A DNA stretch of 64,000 nt from DAOPJM01 sp964490325 (GTDB lineage: Bacteria > Bacillota > Clostridia > Christensenellales > CAG-138), in assembly GCA_964490325.1 (NCBI GenBank), contig CAZBBX010000001.1:99288-163287 (forward strand). The letters are read 5' to 3'. The notes beneath the pieces are model-generated. The model had not been told where the DNA came from and ran no database searches. It saw nothing but the letters and a program-made list of their open reading frames with translations. This document shows, piece by piece, positions 18,285 through 26,889 of this stretch. The position numbers and the translations under genes were made by a program. Each line of letters starts with the position of its first letter. Within the stretch, counting starts at the first letter, position 1.

Positions 18285-20372
18285 TTATGTTCGAGCGTCC
18301 ATGCTCTCAAGCATGGCACTGTACAGGCGACTTTCGGTAAGAGCGCGGTGCGGACAACGCTTCACCGCAGTGACCGAGCGGGATTCGGCGTCGGTGCTGA
18401 GGAACCCCAGTTCGATGAATACTGCAGCGGCGTACTGCGTGATCGGATCGGACGCGATAAGGAGCTGCTTAAGGTCGTGCTCGCCGCCGTCGATGCGCTT
18501 GCGAAGTTCGCGATAAGCGCGCCGCAGGCGTTCCTCGTCCGCCAAAAAACGCGGTAATTGTTCCGCCAGCGACCGCACGCTTGTTTGAACGCTCTCAGAA
18601 CCGTTCCCGTACAGCTTATTATAGCGGATAAATGCAAGGAATGCATCAATTATTTTACTTTCCTCGCAACTTTTTTCCAAAGGTTCCTCGCAGGGCTTCA
18701 GCGCTTGGCAGTAGATGCCTGCGCTGCGTTTATCTTGGTATTCGTTGATGCGCAGCCGCACGATCACATCCGCCGTTGGATAGCCCTGCCAAGCCTGCAG
18801 CTGATCCCCCATGCCGAACGCCACCATGCGCACATAGGGCGCATTGACGCCAAGCTGTGCCTGCAGGTGCTTCCCGTCCTTGCCCAGCGGCACCACCCTC
18901 CGCAGAGGGATCTGCTTGAGCAAAAACGTCGGTTCGGGGTTGCCCTCGCCAAAGGGGGCAAGCGTCTTAAGCGCGTCGCAAAGCTCCGTATCGATCTGAC
19001 CAAGCGTCAGTACATCCTCGTAACGTCGTACAGGCTCGGGCAGTTCCCCGCCCAAGCGCTGCAGCACGGCCTTGCAAAAGCAGTCTGTAAAGTCTTTCAG
19101 CGCTTCCTTGCGTATGGAAACGCCTGCCGCCGCCGCGTGTCCGCCATAACGCGTCATATACGCCGTACAGTCGCCCAGCGTGTCAAACAGGTCAACGCTG
19201 CCGCCGCTTCTGCCAGAGCCTGAAAGTACGCCTTCCTCCCCATCCGTGAACAGAATGGCGGGACGGTCGAAGCGCTCCGAGACCCTTGCGGACACGATGC
19301 CGATCACACCCGCATTCCAGTCCTTACCGTACAGCACCATTGCGGGTGCGTCCGACAGAGCCCCCTCTTGGATCATTGAAAGCGCCTCCATGAGGATACT
19401 TGCTTCCGCATCGCGTCGTTCGGTGTTCGCAGTGTCCAACGCCAGCGCCAGTTGCTCCGCCGCCTTTGCATCATCCGTCAAAAGAAGCTCCGCAGCTTTT
19501 GATGCGTCCCCCATACGCCCCGCGGCGTTCATGCGCGGCGCCAGTACATACGACAGGGTGTCCGCATTGAGTGCAGCGTCCTCGCGCACTCCCGCGACCT
19601 TCAAAAGCGCCGCTAAGCCCACAGACTCTCGCAGGTACTTGAGTCCGCGCACAACGATCGATCGGTTCTCCCTGCGCAGCGGAACGACGTCCGCCACCGT
19701 TGCCAGCGCCGCGTAGGGAAGCAGGACGTCGCTGCTCGGCAGAGTGTCCAGTGCGCAGGCCAGCTCATAAGCGACCCCTGCGCCGCAAAGCTCATAGAAG
19801 GGATGCTCCGTATCGCTCTTTTCCGAAAGCAGCACCGCCGTGGCAGCGGGTATGCGATCGTGTGCGCGGTGGTGATCGGTCAGGATCAGCTGCATCCCCA
19901 AGGACAGCGCCAGTTCGACCTCATCGAATGCCGCCACCCCGTTGTCCACGGTGACGATCAGCTCAACGCCCTCCTCGTGCAGGTGCAAAATAGCGGCACG
20001 GTTCATGCCGTAGCCCTCGTTATGACGGGAAGGAATGTAGTAGCTGACAGTATCGCTGACGGGGCGAAGGGCGCGAAGCAGGATCGCCACGGCGCAAACG
20101 CCGTCCGCATCGTAATCGCCGTATACGCAGATTCGCTTGCCTGCGGCGATCGCGTTTTTTAAGGTCATTACGGCCTCATTCATGCCTGTAAGCAGGAAGG
20201 GGGAAGCGGGCGCCTGTCGATCGGGATGCAGGAAGCATTCGGCCTCCGAGGCAGAGCAAACACCGCGCCGCGTCAAGGCGCGAGCCGCTGTCAAGGGCAG
20301 TCGTAGTTCCTGTGAAAGTCGTTCTGCCGCAGCGGCGTCAGCGACTTTTTCTTCCCTTTGCACAAAGCGCAT
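18285..20372 (-). CDS. recJ: Single-stranded-DNA-specific exonuclease RecJ
   Basis: 695-residue 5'-3' exonuclease. DHH-domain motifs VYGDYDADGV (residues about 83-92) and ILTDHHRAHD are present, then the DHHA1 motif NAAGRMGD and an OB-fold region. It is longer than E. coli RecJ (577) through a C-terminal extension of about 120 residues, common in Bacillota. AAGGA precedes the ATG by six bases. It heads an operon with apt and starts right after the ackA terminator. Confidence 0.94.
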   Translation of the reverse strand: MRFVQREEKVADAAAAERLSQELRLPLTAARALTRRGVCSASEAECFLHPDRQAPASPFLLTGMNEAVMTLKNAIAAGKRICVYGDYDADGVCAVAILLRALRPVSDTVSYYIPSRHNEGYGMNRAAILHLHEEGVELIVTVDNGVAAFDEVELALSLGMQLILTDHHRAHDRIPAATAVLLSEKSDTEHPFYELCGAGVAYELACALDTLPSSDVLLPYAALATVADVVPLRRENRSIVVRGLKYLRESVGLAALLKVAGVREDAALNADTLSYVLAPRMNAAGRMGDASKAAELLLTDDAKAAEQLALALDTANTERRDAEASILMEALSMIQEGALSDAPAMVLYGKDWNAGVIGIVSARVSERFDRPAILFTDGEEGVLSGSGRSGGSVDLFDTLGDCTAYMTRYGGHAAAAGVSIRKEALKDFTDCFCKAVLQRLGGELPEPVRRYEDVLTLGQIDTELCDALKTLAPFGEGNPEPTFLLKQIPLRRVVPLGKDGKHLQAQLGVNAPYVRMVAFGMGDQLQAWQGYPTADVIVRLRINEYQDKRSAGIYCQALKPCEEPLEKSCEESKIIDAFLAFIRYNKLYGNGSESVQTSVRSLAEQLPRFLADEERLRRAYRELRKRIDGGEHDLKQLLIASDPITQYAAAVFIELGFLSTDAESRSVTAVKRCPHRALTESRLYSAMLESMDART

Positions 20373-20387
20373 GAAGATCCTTTCTCA

Positions 20388-20418
20388 ACAAAAGGGGAAG
20401 GCCCACAGAGCCTTCCCC
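20388..20418 (-). terminator. Terminator of pta-ackA
   Basis: Minus strand: GGGGAAGGC / GCCTTCCCC, 9-bp stem, 7-base loop, TTTTGTTG tail. Confidence 0.85.
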
Positions 20419-20443
20419 GTGCGTCCGTATCGATTGTGTGCTT

Positions 20444-21643
20444 TTACCGAAGCGCCAGCTCCGCCGTGTCGCGTGCGATTGCCATTTCCTCATCGGTGGG
20501 AATGACCAGCACCTTTACCTTGCTTGTGGGCTTGCTCAGCTCCACGACCTCGCCGCGTGGACAAGACTTGTTGTAGTCGAAGTCCACCTCGATGCCCAGA
20601 TACTCCATGTTCTTGAGTACCTCCTCGCGCACGCCGCGGTCGTTCTCGCCCACGCCTGCCGTGAACACCAGCGCGTCCACACCGTTCATCTCTGCGATAT
20701 AGGCGCCGATGAACTTTTTGACGCCCCATACGAACATATCCAAAGCCAGTCTTGCACGTTCGTTACCCTCGTTTGCGGCCTTCCAAAGGTCACGATAATC
20801 GCTGGAAACGCCCGAAATGCCGAGCATACCGCTCTTTTTGTTCATGTAGGTGTCCATTTCGTGAGGCGTCATGCCTGTGCGCTCCATGAGGAAGGGCAGA
20901 ATGGCGGGATCGATGCTGCCGCAGCGCGTACCCATCGGCAGACCCTCCAAAGGCGTAAGTCCCATGGACGTGTCCACGCACTTGCCCGCAACGGAGCAGC
21001 TGATGGATGAACCGTTGCCAAGATGGCAGGTGATGATGCGCGCATCGGGCTTTTTGAGCAGCTTGAGCGCCTCCCCCGTCACATAGCGGTGCGAAGTGCC
21101 GTGGAAGCCGTAGCGGCGAATACGATACGCTTCGTAGGCTTCATAAGGCAGCGCATACATATACGCCTTCTTAGCCATGGCCTGTCCCCAAGCGGTGTCG
21201 AACACGGCGACCATGGGAACGTTCGGCATGACGGCACGGCAGCCGCGAATGCCCATAAGGTTGGCGGGGTTATGCAGCGGACCAAGCGGGATGCAATCCT
21301 CGATGGCCTTCAGGCAGTCGTCGTTGATGAGGCTCGGCTCGGAGAACGCCTCTCCTCCGTGGAGGACTCGATGACCCACAGCAGCGATGGCGCTCATGTC
21401 GGGAATTACGCCCACGTCCTTGTCGATCAGCATGTTCAAGACCGCCTCAATGGCTTCCTTGTGGGTGTTCATCTCGATGCGGCGCTCGACCTTGTCGCCA
21501 CGGTCGTTCTTGTAGTTGAGCTGCGGGTCCTTGATGCCGATCCGTTCGCAAAGCCCCTTTGCGATGACGGTCTCGGTGTCGATGTCGATCAGCTGATATT
21601 TCAGCGAGGAACTGCCTGCGTTGATGACCAGTATGTTCTTCAT
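20444..21643 (-). CDS. ackA: Acetate kinase
   Basis: 399-residue enzyme that converts acetyl phosphate and ADP to acetate and ATP. N-terminal phosphate-binding INAGSSSLKY, YGFHGTSHRYV and HLGNGSS motifs are present, as is the TPLEGLPMGTR signature. AAAGGAG precedes the ATG. It follows pta by 32 bases; together they form the acetate-producing substrate-level phosphorylation pathway, which fits a fermenting anaerobe. Confidence 0.97.
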   Translation of the reverse strand: MKNILVINAGSSSLKYQLIDIDTETVIAKGLCERIGIKDPQLNYKNDRGDKVERRIEMNTHKEAIEAVLNMLIDKDVGVIPDMSAIAAVGHRVLHGGEAFSEPSLINDDCLKAIEDCIPLGPLHNPANLMGIRGCRAVMPNVPMVAVFDTAWGQAMAKKAYMYALPYEAYEAYRIRRYGFHGTSHRYVTGEALKLLKKPDARIITCHLGNGSSISCSVAGKCVDTSMGLTPLEGLPMGTRCGSIDPAILPFLMERTGMTPHEMDTYMNKKSGMLGISGVSSDYRDLWKAANEGNERARLALDMFVWGVKKFIGAYIAEMNGVDALVFTAGVGENDRGVREEVLKNMEYLGIEVDFDYNKSCPRGEVVELSKPTSKVKVLVIPTDEEMAIARDTAELALR

Positions 21644-21675
21644 GAATGCTCCTTTACCTTATGGATCCTTGTAGG

Positions 21676-22680
21676 TTATTTTTGCATCGACTGCGCCTGT
21701 ACGGCGGTGATGGCAACCACGGATACGATGTCCTCGACGCTGCAGCCGCGGGACAGATCGTTGATGGGCGCTTTGAAGCCCTGACAGATGGGGCCGATGG
21801 CCTCTGCCCCGCCCAAGCGCTGCACCAGCTTGTAGCCGATGTTGCCGGACTGCAGGTCGGGGAAGATTAAAACGTTCGCCTTGCCTGCAACGGGGCTGCC
21901 GGGTGACTTGAGCTGTCCTACGCTTTCGACCAGCGCTGCGTCCGCCTGCAGTTCGCCGTCCACATTCAGTTCGGGAGCAAGCTCGTGCACCAACTCAGTG
22001 GCCTTTGCGACCTTGTCCACATTCTCGTGCTTGGCGCTGCCCTTGGTGGAGAAGGACAGCATGGCAATGCGCGGCTCCATGTCACAGAGTGCCTTGGCGC
22101 TCTTTGCGGAAGTGATGGCGATCTCGGCAAGCTGCTCCGCCGTAGGATCGATATTGACCGCACAGTCGGAGAAGATGAGCGTGCCATTGTCGCCATAGCC
22201 CTTTTCCTTCACGTTCATGATGAAGAAGCTGGACACGGTGTGAATGCCCTCTGCCATCTTGATGATCTGCAGACCGGGACGCAGGGTGTTGCCCGTCGTG
22301 TTGATCGCGCCCGACACAAAGCCGTCCGCTTTCTTGTCGTAGATGAGCATGGCCGCAAAGAACAGCGGATTCTTGATCGTCTCCGCAGCCTTTTCGGGCG
22401 TGACGCCCTTCGCCTTGCGCATTTGATAGAACTGTTCCGTGTACCGTGCGTATGCTTCGTGCGTCTCGGGGTCGATTAAATCGATACCGTCTAAGGATAC
22501 ACCATACTGCTTGGCGATCTCGTTGATAGCCTCTGCTTTGCCGAACAGCGTGACCTTAGCGATCCCCCGCTCCTTGATGCGCGCCGCGGCCTGAACCGTG
22601 CGCGGCTCCGTGCCTTCGGGAAGCAAGATATGCTTCACGTCGGACTTTGCCTTCGCCAGGATGTTTTCCATCAAAGACAT
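21676..22680 (-). CDS. pta: Phosphate acetyltransferase
   Basis: 334-residue enzyme that makes acetyl phosphate from acetyl-CoA. It has the short clostridial Pta form without the DRTGG regulatory domain. Motifs: LLPEGTEPRTV, SDCAVNIDPT and the C-terminal SGNIGYKLVQRLGGAEAIGP. ATG 22680 was chosen because GGAGG lies eight bases upstream and the protein then begins MSLMENILAKA; upstream in-frame codons read through the promoter. Confidence 0.96.
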   Translation of the reverse strand: MSLMENILAKAKSDVKHILLPEGTEPRTVQAAARIKERGIAKVTLFGKAEAINEIAKQYGVSLDGIDLIDPETHEAYARYTEQFYQMRKAKGVTPEKAAETIKNPLFFAAMLIYDKKADGFVSGAINTTGNTLRPGLQIIKMAEGIHTVSSFFIMNVKEKGYGDNGTLIFSDCAVNIDPTAEQLAEIAITSAKSAKALCDMEPRIAMLSFSTKGSAKHENVDKVAKATELVHELAPELNVDGELQADAALVESVGQLKSPGSPVAGKANVLIFPDLQSGNIGYKLVQRLGGAEAIGPICQGFKAPINDLSRGCSVEDIVSVVAITAVQAQSMQK

Positions 22681-22710
22681 GACATAAGCCTCCAAAATAA
22701 ATTTCGATTT

Positions 22711-22719
22711 ATTATACCA
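22711..22719 (-). promoter_or_regulatory. Extended -10 promoter of pta-ackA
   Basis: Minus strand TGG-TATAAT, a perfect extended -10 with a poor -35. It lies 30 bases upstream of the pta start and back to back with the tmcAL promoter. Confidence 0.6.
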
Positions 22720-22734
22720 CAGTCCGTCGAAAAA

Positions 22735-22743
22735 TGGTATACT
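22735..22743 (+). promoter_or_regulatory. Extended -10 promoter of tmcAL
   Basis: TGG-TATACT with no clear -35, 32 bases before the ATG. The -10 elements of pta and tmcAL are only about 20 bases apart, so the two polymerase footprints overlap. Confidence 0.55.
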
Positions 22744-22774
22744 CAATACAACAATCTTCGCGAGGTGATTTTTC

Positions 22775-23980
22775 ATGCGTGTCGTTGGCATCGTTGCCGA
22801 ATACAATCCGCTGCATAATGGGCATATCTATCATATGGAGGAGGCACGCCGCTTGACGGGCGCAGATTATGTGATCGTCGCCCTGTCGGGCAATTTTGTG
22901 CAGCGCGGCGAACCCGCCTGTACCGACAAGTACACGCGCACCGAGTGGGCCTTACAGGCAGGCGCCGATCTGGTGATCGAGATCCCCTGCGTCTTCACAC
23001 AAGCAAGCGCGGAGCGCTACGCCGCAGGCGCTGTTCGGCTGCTTTCTGCAACGGGCATCGTCACAGACCTTGCGTTTGGCTGCGAGCTGGATGACCTTGG
23101 CGCACTTCGACAGCTTGCAAAGCTCCTAAACGACGAGCCGCAGGAATTTAAGCTTGCGCTGGCGCGGCATCTGCGCATGGGCAAGTCCTACCCACAGGCT
23201 CGTTTTGACGCACTGTTTGAATACGGCGTACCGCACGATCTGCTGATGGAACTGAAGAAGCCCAACAACATCTTGGCTGTGGAGTATCTCCGCGCCATCG
23301 AACGCTATGCACCTAAGATGAATCCCGTACCCGTACGGCGCATCGGCAACGACTACAACAATCCCGTCCTGACGGGTGAGCTTTCCAGCGCCACCGCCAT
23401 CCGTACCGCGCTGCGCGAAGGCGATCGGGATGTGCTGACCGCCATGCCCATGTTCGTCAGCGGCGCAATGCAGTTTGACGAGCAATTCCCCATCACCGCC
23501 AACGACATTGGCGCCATGCTGCTCTACAAGCTGCGCGGCATGAGCTTGGAGGATATACGGCGTCTGCCCGACGTGAGCGAGGGCTTTGAGACCAATCTTG
23601 CCCGCGCCGCCAGGACCTGCTGCGATGCGGACAGCTTTTTTGAGGCCGTAAAGACCCGCCGCTTCACCATGGCACGCGTAAAACGCATCTCCATGTGTGC
23701 GCTGCTGGACATCAGCGCCGATCTTGCGGAGGACATGCAGCAGGATGTTAACCTGTACCTGCGCGTATTGGGAAGAAGGCGCATCACCACCGCACTGCTT
23801 TCCGCCATACGCAACCTGTCGCCCACGCCGCTTATCCTGCGCAACAGCGACTACGCAGCTTTAACGGAGACGGCGCAGGCCTCCCTGCGAGCCGACATGC
23901 TCTCCACCGATATTCTTTGCTACGCCCTTAGGCGCGAGTTCCGCCGCGACACCGCCGCCGCCATCTTGATGGAGGGTTGA
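22775..23980 (+). CDS. tmcAL: tRNA(Met) cytidine acetate ligase
   Basis: 401-residue nucleotidyltransferase-fold enzyme that activates acetate with ATP and acetylates C34 of elongator tRNA-Met. The N-terminus GIVAEYNPLHNGHIYH carries the HxGH nucleotidyl motif, followed by VALSGNFVQRGEPA and a KYTRTEWAL lysine. GAGGTG precedes the ATG. It is divergent from pta-ackA, the pathway that produces its acetate substrate, an attractive functional link though possibly chance. Confidence 0.92.
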   Translation: MRVVGIVAEYNPLHNGHIYHMEEARRLTGADYVIVALSGNFVQRGEPACTDKYTRTEWALQAGADLVIEIPCVFTQASAERYAAGAVRLLSATGIVTDLAFGCELDDLGALRQLAKLLNDEPQEFKLALARHLRMGKSYPQARFDALFEYGVPHDLLMELKKPNNILAVEYLRAIERYAPKMNPVPVRRIGNDYNNPVLTGELSSATAIRTALREGDRDVLTAMPMFVSGAMQFDEQFPITANDIGAMLLYKLRGMSLEDIRRLPDVSEGFETNLARAARTCCDADSFFEAVKTRRFTMARVKRISMCALLDISADLAEDMQQDVNLYLRVLGRRRITTALLSAIRNLSPTPLILRNSDYAALTETAQASLRADMLSTDILCYALRREFRRDTAAAILMEG

Positions 23981-24036
23981 CCTGTACTTTTATCATAAAG
24001 CCATTTGTAAAAGGGTATGTCACACGCCTGCTGCAT

Positions 24037-24067
24037 CAAAAAAGCGCCCCTTGGGGCGTTTTTTTGA
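24037..24067. terminator. Terminator shared by convergent tmcAL and DUF2461 genes
   Basis: AAAAAAGCGCCCC facing GGGGCGTTTTTTT; A- and T-runs on both sides allow it to work on both strands. Confidence 0.85.
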
Positions 24068-24101
24068 GTAGCGGGCTGTGCTTTGCAGCGGTATTTTTCC
24101 C

Positions 24102-24803
24102 TTACAGATCATGGCCGAACTGTTCTTTACGCGGCTTTCGTGCTTCCGCCTGCATCAGTAGTTCGTACAGAGGCTTGAGCAGGGTCAGATCCTTTGAAAG
24201 CCGCTCCGCCAATTTATCAGAAAATACAAATGAAAAATCTTTGCTGCCCGTCAAGAAGCAGATGTTTCTTTGATCCAGCCAAAGACGCTGCTCTGCGGGT
24301 CTGTCCGAAAAGCGGCTGCGCTTGTAGCGCGCATCCTCCATGGTAAACAGGGTCTGCGAATTGAGCGCATCGCGGGCATGGATAAAACAGGGGGCGTCTG
24401 CAAGGATCAGCTCGCGCAGCGCCTGCATGACGTCGCTGCTTGCTTGATAATATCCGCAGCCATATTGAACGCCCTGCGGCGACAGCTCGAAAAAGAAGCA
24501 GGGCAAGCCCTCGAACAGCTGGCGCTTGCGCGTGAAGCTGCACCATAGGTGATCGCGAAACAGACTCTTGTCGTGCGTGTAGCGTGTGTCGCGCCACACT
24601 CGCGAGATGGTCTTGCCGATCTTTGGCTCCGTCACAAAGGCGGGATCGATCGCAAGCATTGACGGCGTCAGAGCCGTGACCAGTTCTCGCATGGGCTGCA
24701 AAACGAGCTTTTCGTAGCTGTCACGATGCGCATTGAACCATTGTTTGTCGTCACGCAGACGATTTTCGACTAAAAAATCTAAACTTTCCTTTTGAAAAGG
24801 CAT
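24102..24803 (-). CDS. DUF2461 domain protein
   Basis: 233 residues matching the DUF2461/TIGR02453 family: N-terminal FLVENRLRDDKQWFNAHR, IGKTISRVWRDTRYTHDKSLF and a mid-protein aromatic stretch PCFFFELSPQGVQYG. Members are widespread and uncharacterised. A ribosome-binding site (AAAGGAG) is present. It is the last gene of a run with the DUF6179 and DUF6323 genes, from which it is separated by 39 bases. Confidence 0.85.
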   Translation of the reverse strand: MPFQKESLDFLVENRLRDDKQWFNAHRDSYEKLVLQPMRELVTALTPSMLAIDPAFVTEPKIGKTISRVWRDTRYTHDKSLFRDHLWCSFTRKRQLFEGLPCFFFELSPQGVQYGCGYYQASSDVMQALRELILADAPCFIHARDALNSQTLFTMEDARYKRSRFSDRPAEQRLWLDQRNICFLTGSKDFSFVFSDKLAERLSKDLTLLKPLYELLMQAEARKPRKEQFGHDL

Positions 24804-24842
24804 GCCTTCTCCTTTATCGCGTGTTCTTCTTGACGCTGTCTT

Positions 24843-25682
24843 TTATAGGCAACGCAGCGGGAACACGCCGCCAAGTCCCTCGCCGTCCGTCTCGGCAGCC
24901 GCCATCAGACGCGGCAAAAGCTCTGCCGCCGCATAGCGCAGCAGCTCTTCGCTGCGCTGTCCTAAACGAAGTTTTCCCGCCGCTGTCACCGCAGCCATGT
25001 CCAACGTAAGCGCCGTCTCCGTCTCCGTTGTGACGCAAAAACCCTTCGGCAGCTCGTCAAAAAGTACATCCTCAGCAACGGGACGATAAAGATTGAACAC
25101 CGCTTCTGCGCTGTCGCCCACAGCGGCTTGCCACACAGCGATCAAGCGCTCGGGTCTGATGCGGTGCAGCAATTCTCCCTCCACGCACAGCTCGCCCAAA
25201 TAGGTCACCACATAGCGTACGCCCGATGGCTCGTCCGCAATGGGGCGACAAAGCGGATAATCGATGGAGCAGGGCAGCTCGTGCGCTGCATCCGTTTCAT
25301 CGTAGCGCATGAAGAAGCGATCCAGCTCTGTCAAAGTGTCGCGATAGGCAATATTGTCCGTGGGCAGCTCCATGCGCCGCACCTGATGCAGCAGCAGCTT
25401 GCCCCGCCGCTGCAGGCGCTTCAGCTCGCGCTGTCCCTGCTCCCAAAGCGCTTTGGGGCTTGGCAGCTCCAAGGAAGGATCCATAGGCTCTGCTTCCAAG
25501 GCGGTCTCTATGGCATACTGCAGGGACTTGAGCAAGTCCTGTACCGTGTCCAATGGGACAGAACTGTCCGTACAGCCTGTACTGCGCTGCGTACGCTCAG
25601 CCAAAAGCTTGTACAGCTCCGCGTACCATTCCTCTTGGCGTTTCTTGTCCAGCCGCTCGCCGAGCGTCATTTCCAATGTCAT
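24843..25682 (-). CDS. DUF6179-like protein
   Basis: 279 residues, mainly helical, no signal peptide or membrane segment. The C-terminal half contains IDYPLCRPIADEPSGV and VTYLGELCVEGELLHRI, which resemble the DUF6179 family I recall as a neighbour of DUF6323 in clostridial genomes. It is shorter than other members. Function unknown. The start has GGGGGG six bases upstream. Gene order with DUF6323 is the main support for the family call. Confidence 0.6.
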   Translation of the reverse strand: MTLEMTLGERLDKKRQEEWYAELYKLLAERTQRSTGCTDSSVPLDTVQDLLKSLQYAIETALEAEPMDPSLELPSPKALWEQGQRELKRLQRRGKLLLHQVRRMELPTDNIAYRDTLTELDRFFMRYDETDAAHELPCSIDYPLCRPIADEPSGVRYVVTYLGELCVEGELLHRIRPERLIAVWQAAVGDSAEAVFNLYRPVAEDVLFDELPKGFCVTTETETALTLDMAAVTAAGKLRLGQRSEELLRYAAAELLPRLMAAAETDGEGLGGVFPLRCL

Positions 25683-25719
25683 TCGTTCCCCCCGTCAGGC
25701 TTGCTTCTTCGCGCTGCCG

Positions 25720-26187
25720 CTAAAATGCTTCCCTGTTTCCCCCATCCTTTTCTGCCCATGCCTGCAATTCCTCCACGTCTGCAACGCCAAGAAAATGCAG
25801 GTCGCCTTCCGTCGCGTCATATGCATGGCGCAGCAGAGCAAGCACGTCCTCATCGGTGAGACGTTCTCTTGCCTCCGTCTTGACACGATAGAATACAGCG
25901 ACCAGCGCTTCCAGAGTGTCCGCGTAGTCTGCCTGCTCGATGCGCGAGTCATCGAGAAAGGTCTCGATAAGCGCAGGCAGGGCGCTTGCGCCAAACTCCA
26001 CCCTTCGGTTGTCCAAAAGAGCGGCGTCACGCCTTTCTTGCAGGCGCTGTGCTCGTTCGATCGTCAGGCTCAGGCCGAAGCGAATGCTCTCCTCGTTGAG
26101 ACGTACGAGTGCCTGCAGCTCCGCCGTGCGCACCGATACAGCTTCGTTGGTATGCCGCAGAGTTAGTTTGTTCGTCTCGTTATCCAT
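25720..26187 (-). CDS. DUF6323-like protein
   Basis: 155 residues, helical and acidic. The RRVEFGASALPALIETF stretch (about residues 60-76), DYADTLEALVAVFYRVKTE and LTDEDVLALLRHAYD match the pattern of the clostridial DUF6323 family, always seen with a DUF6179 gene. No function is known; I infer a two-protein module. There is no ribosome-binding site before the ATG, and a promoter-like element ends only a few bases upstream, so translation may be leaderless. Confidence 0.65.
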   Translation of the reverse strand: MDNETNKLTLRHTNEAVSVRTAELQALVRLNEESIRFGLSLTIERAQRLQERRDAALLDNRRVEFGASALPALIETFLDDSRIEQADYADTLEALVAVFYRVKTEARERLTDEDVLALLRHAYDATEGDLHFLGVADVEELQAWAEKDGGNREAF

Positions 26188-26268
26188 CTATGTATATTTT
26201 TATCACAAAAACGGGAAAAGTACAAGTCTTGCATTTTTATCGGATCTGTGGTATACACGCGGAAAACG

Positions 26269-26889
26269 TTAAGCATCCATCTGTGAAAGGATCTCCTCCA
26301 AGGCGCGAACCGCAGCCAAAGCGCAGCTTTCACACTGATCCTGCGTGATCGTGTAGGCCGTGTCGCTTTGTTCCTCCAAATAGGGCAGATGGATGAACCC
26401 CGCCTTCATGCCGCGGCCGTCCAAGGTTGCCTGCCGCAGCGCAGTGTACAGCACGGCATTGCAAAGATAGGTGCCCGCCGAATCGGAATACCTTGCCTTG
26501 ACCCCGCAGCGCTTGATGGCATTGCGCATTTGTACATAGGGCAGGTTGGCAAAATAGGCGCTTGGGCCTTCCGTATCGATGAGTCCATTTTGGTATATGC
26601 CCTTCTCATCGGCTCTGCTTGACGCAGCAAGGTTGATGGCCACGCGTTCCAAACATACTGCGCTGCGTCCGCCTGCCAAGCCAAAGGACAAAACGGCGTC
26701 GGGCATCCTGCGCTTGATGAGCCGCTTAAGCGTATCCTGCGCTTCGCCCCAAACTACGGGCAGAATGGCGCGGGAAATGCGCAGCTCGCCCACACGGGCC
26801 GGAAGACTGAGCACGGCATTTTTCGCGGGATTCACTTCCGACCCGCCAAAGGGTTCAAAGCCCGTCACCAGCAATAGCTTCTCACTCAT
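26269..26889 (-). CDS. pcp: Pyroglutamyl-peptidase I
   Basis: 206-residue cysteine peptidase (family C15) that removes N-terminal pyroglutamate. Catalytic triad visible as E81 (LERVAIN), C143 (SAGTYLCN) and H167 (GFIHLPY), matching the family positions closely. The N-terminus LLVTGFEPFGG is diagnostic. It overlaps the preceding exonuclease gene by eight bases and has GGAGGAAAAGG upstream, so the two are co-translated. Confidence 0.95.
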   Translation of the reverse strand: MSEKLLLVTGFEPFGGSEVNPAKNAVLSLPARVGELRISRAILPVVWGEAQDTLKRLIKRRMPDAVLSFGLAGGRSAVCLERVAINLAASSRADEKGIYQNGLIDTEGPSAYFANLPYVQMRNAIKRCGVKARYSDSAGTYLCNAVLYTALRQATLDGRGMKAGFIHLPYLEEQSDTAYTITQDQCESCALAAVRALEEILSQMDA

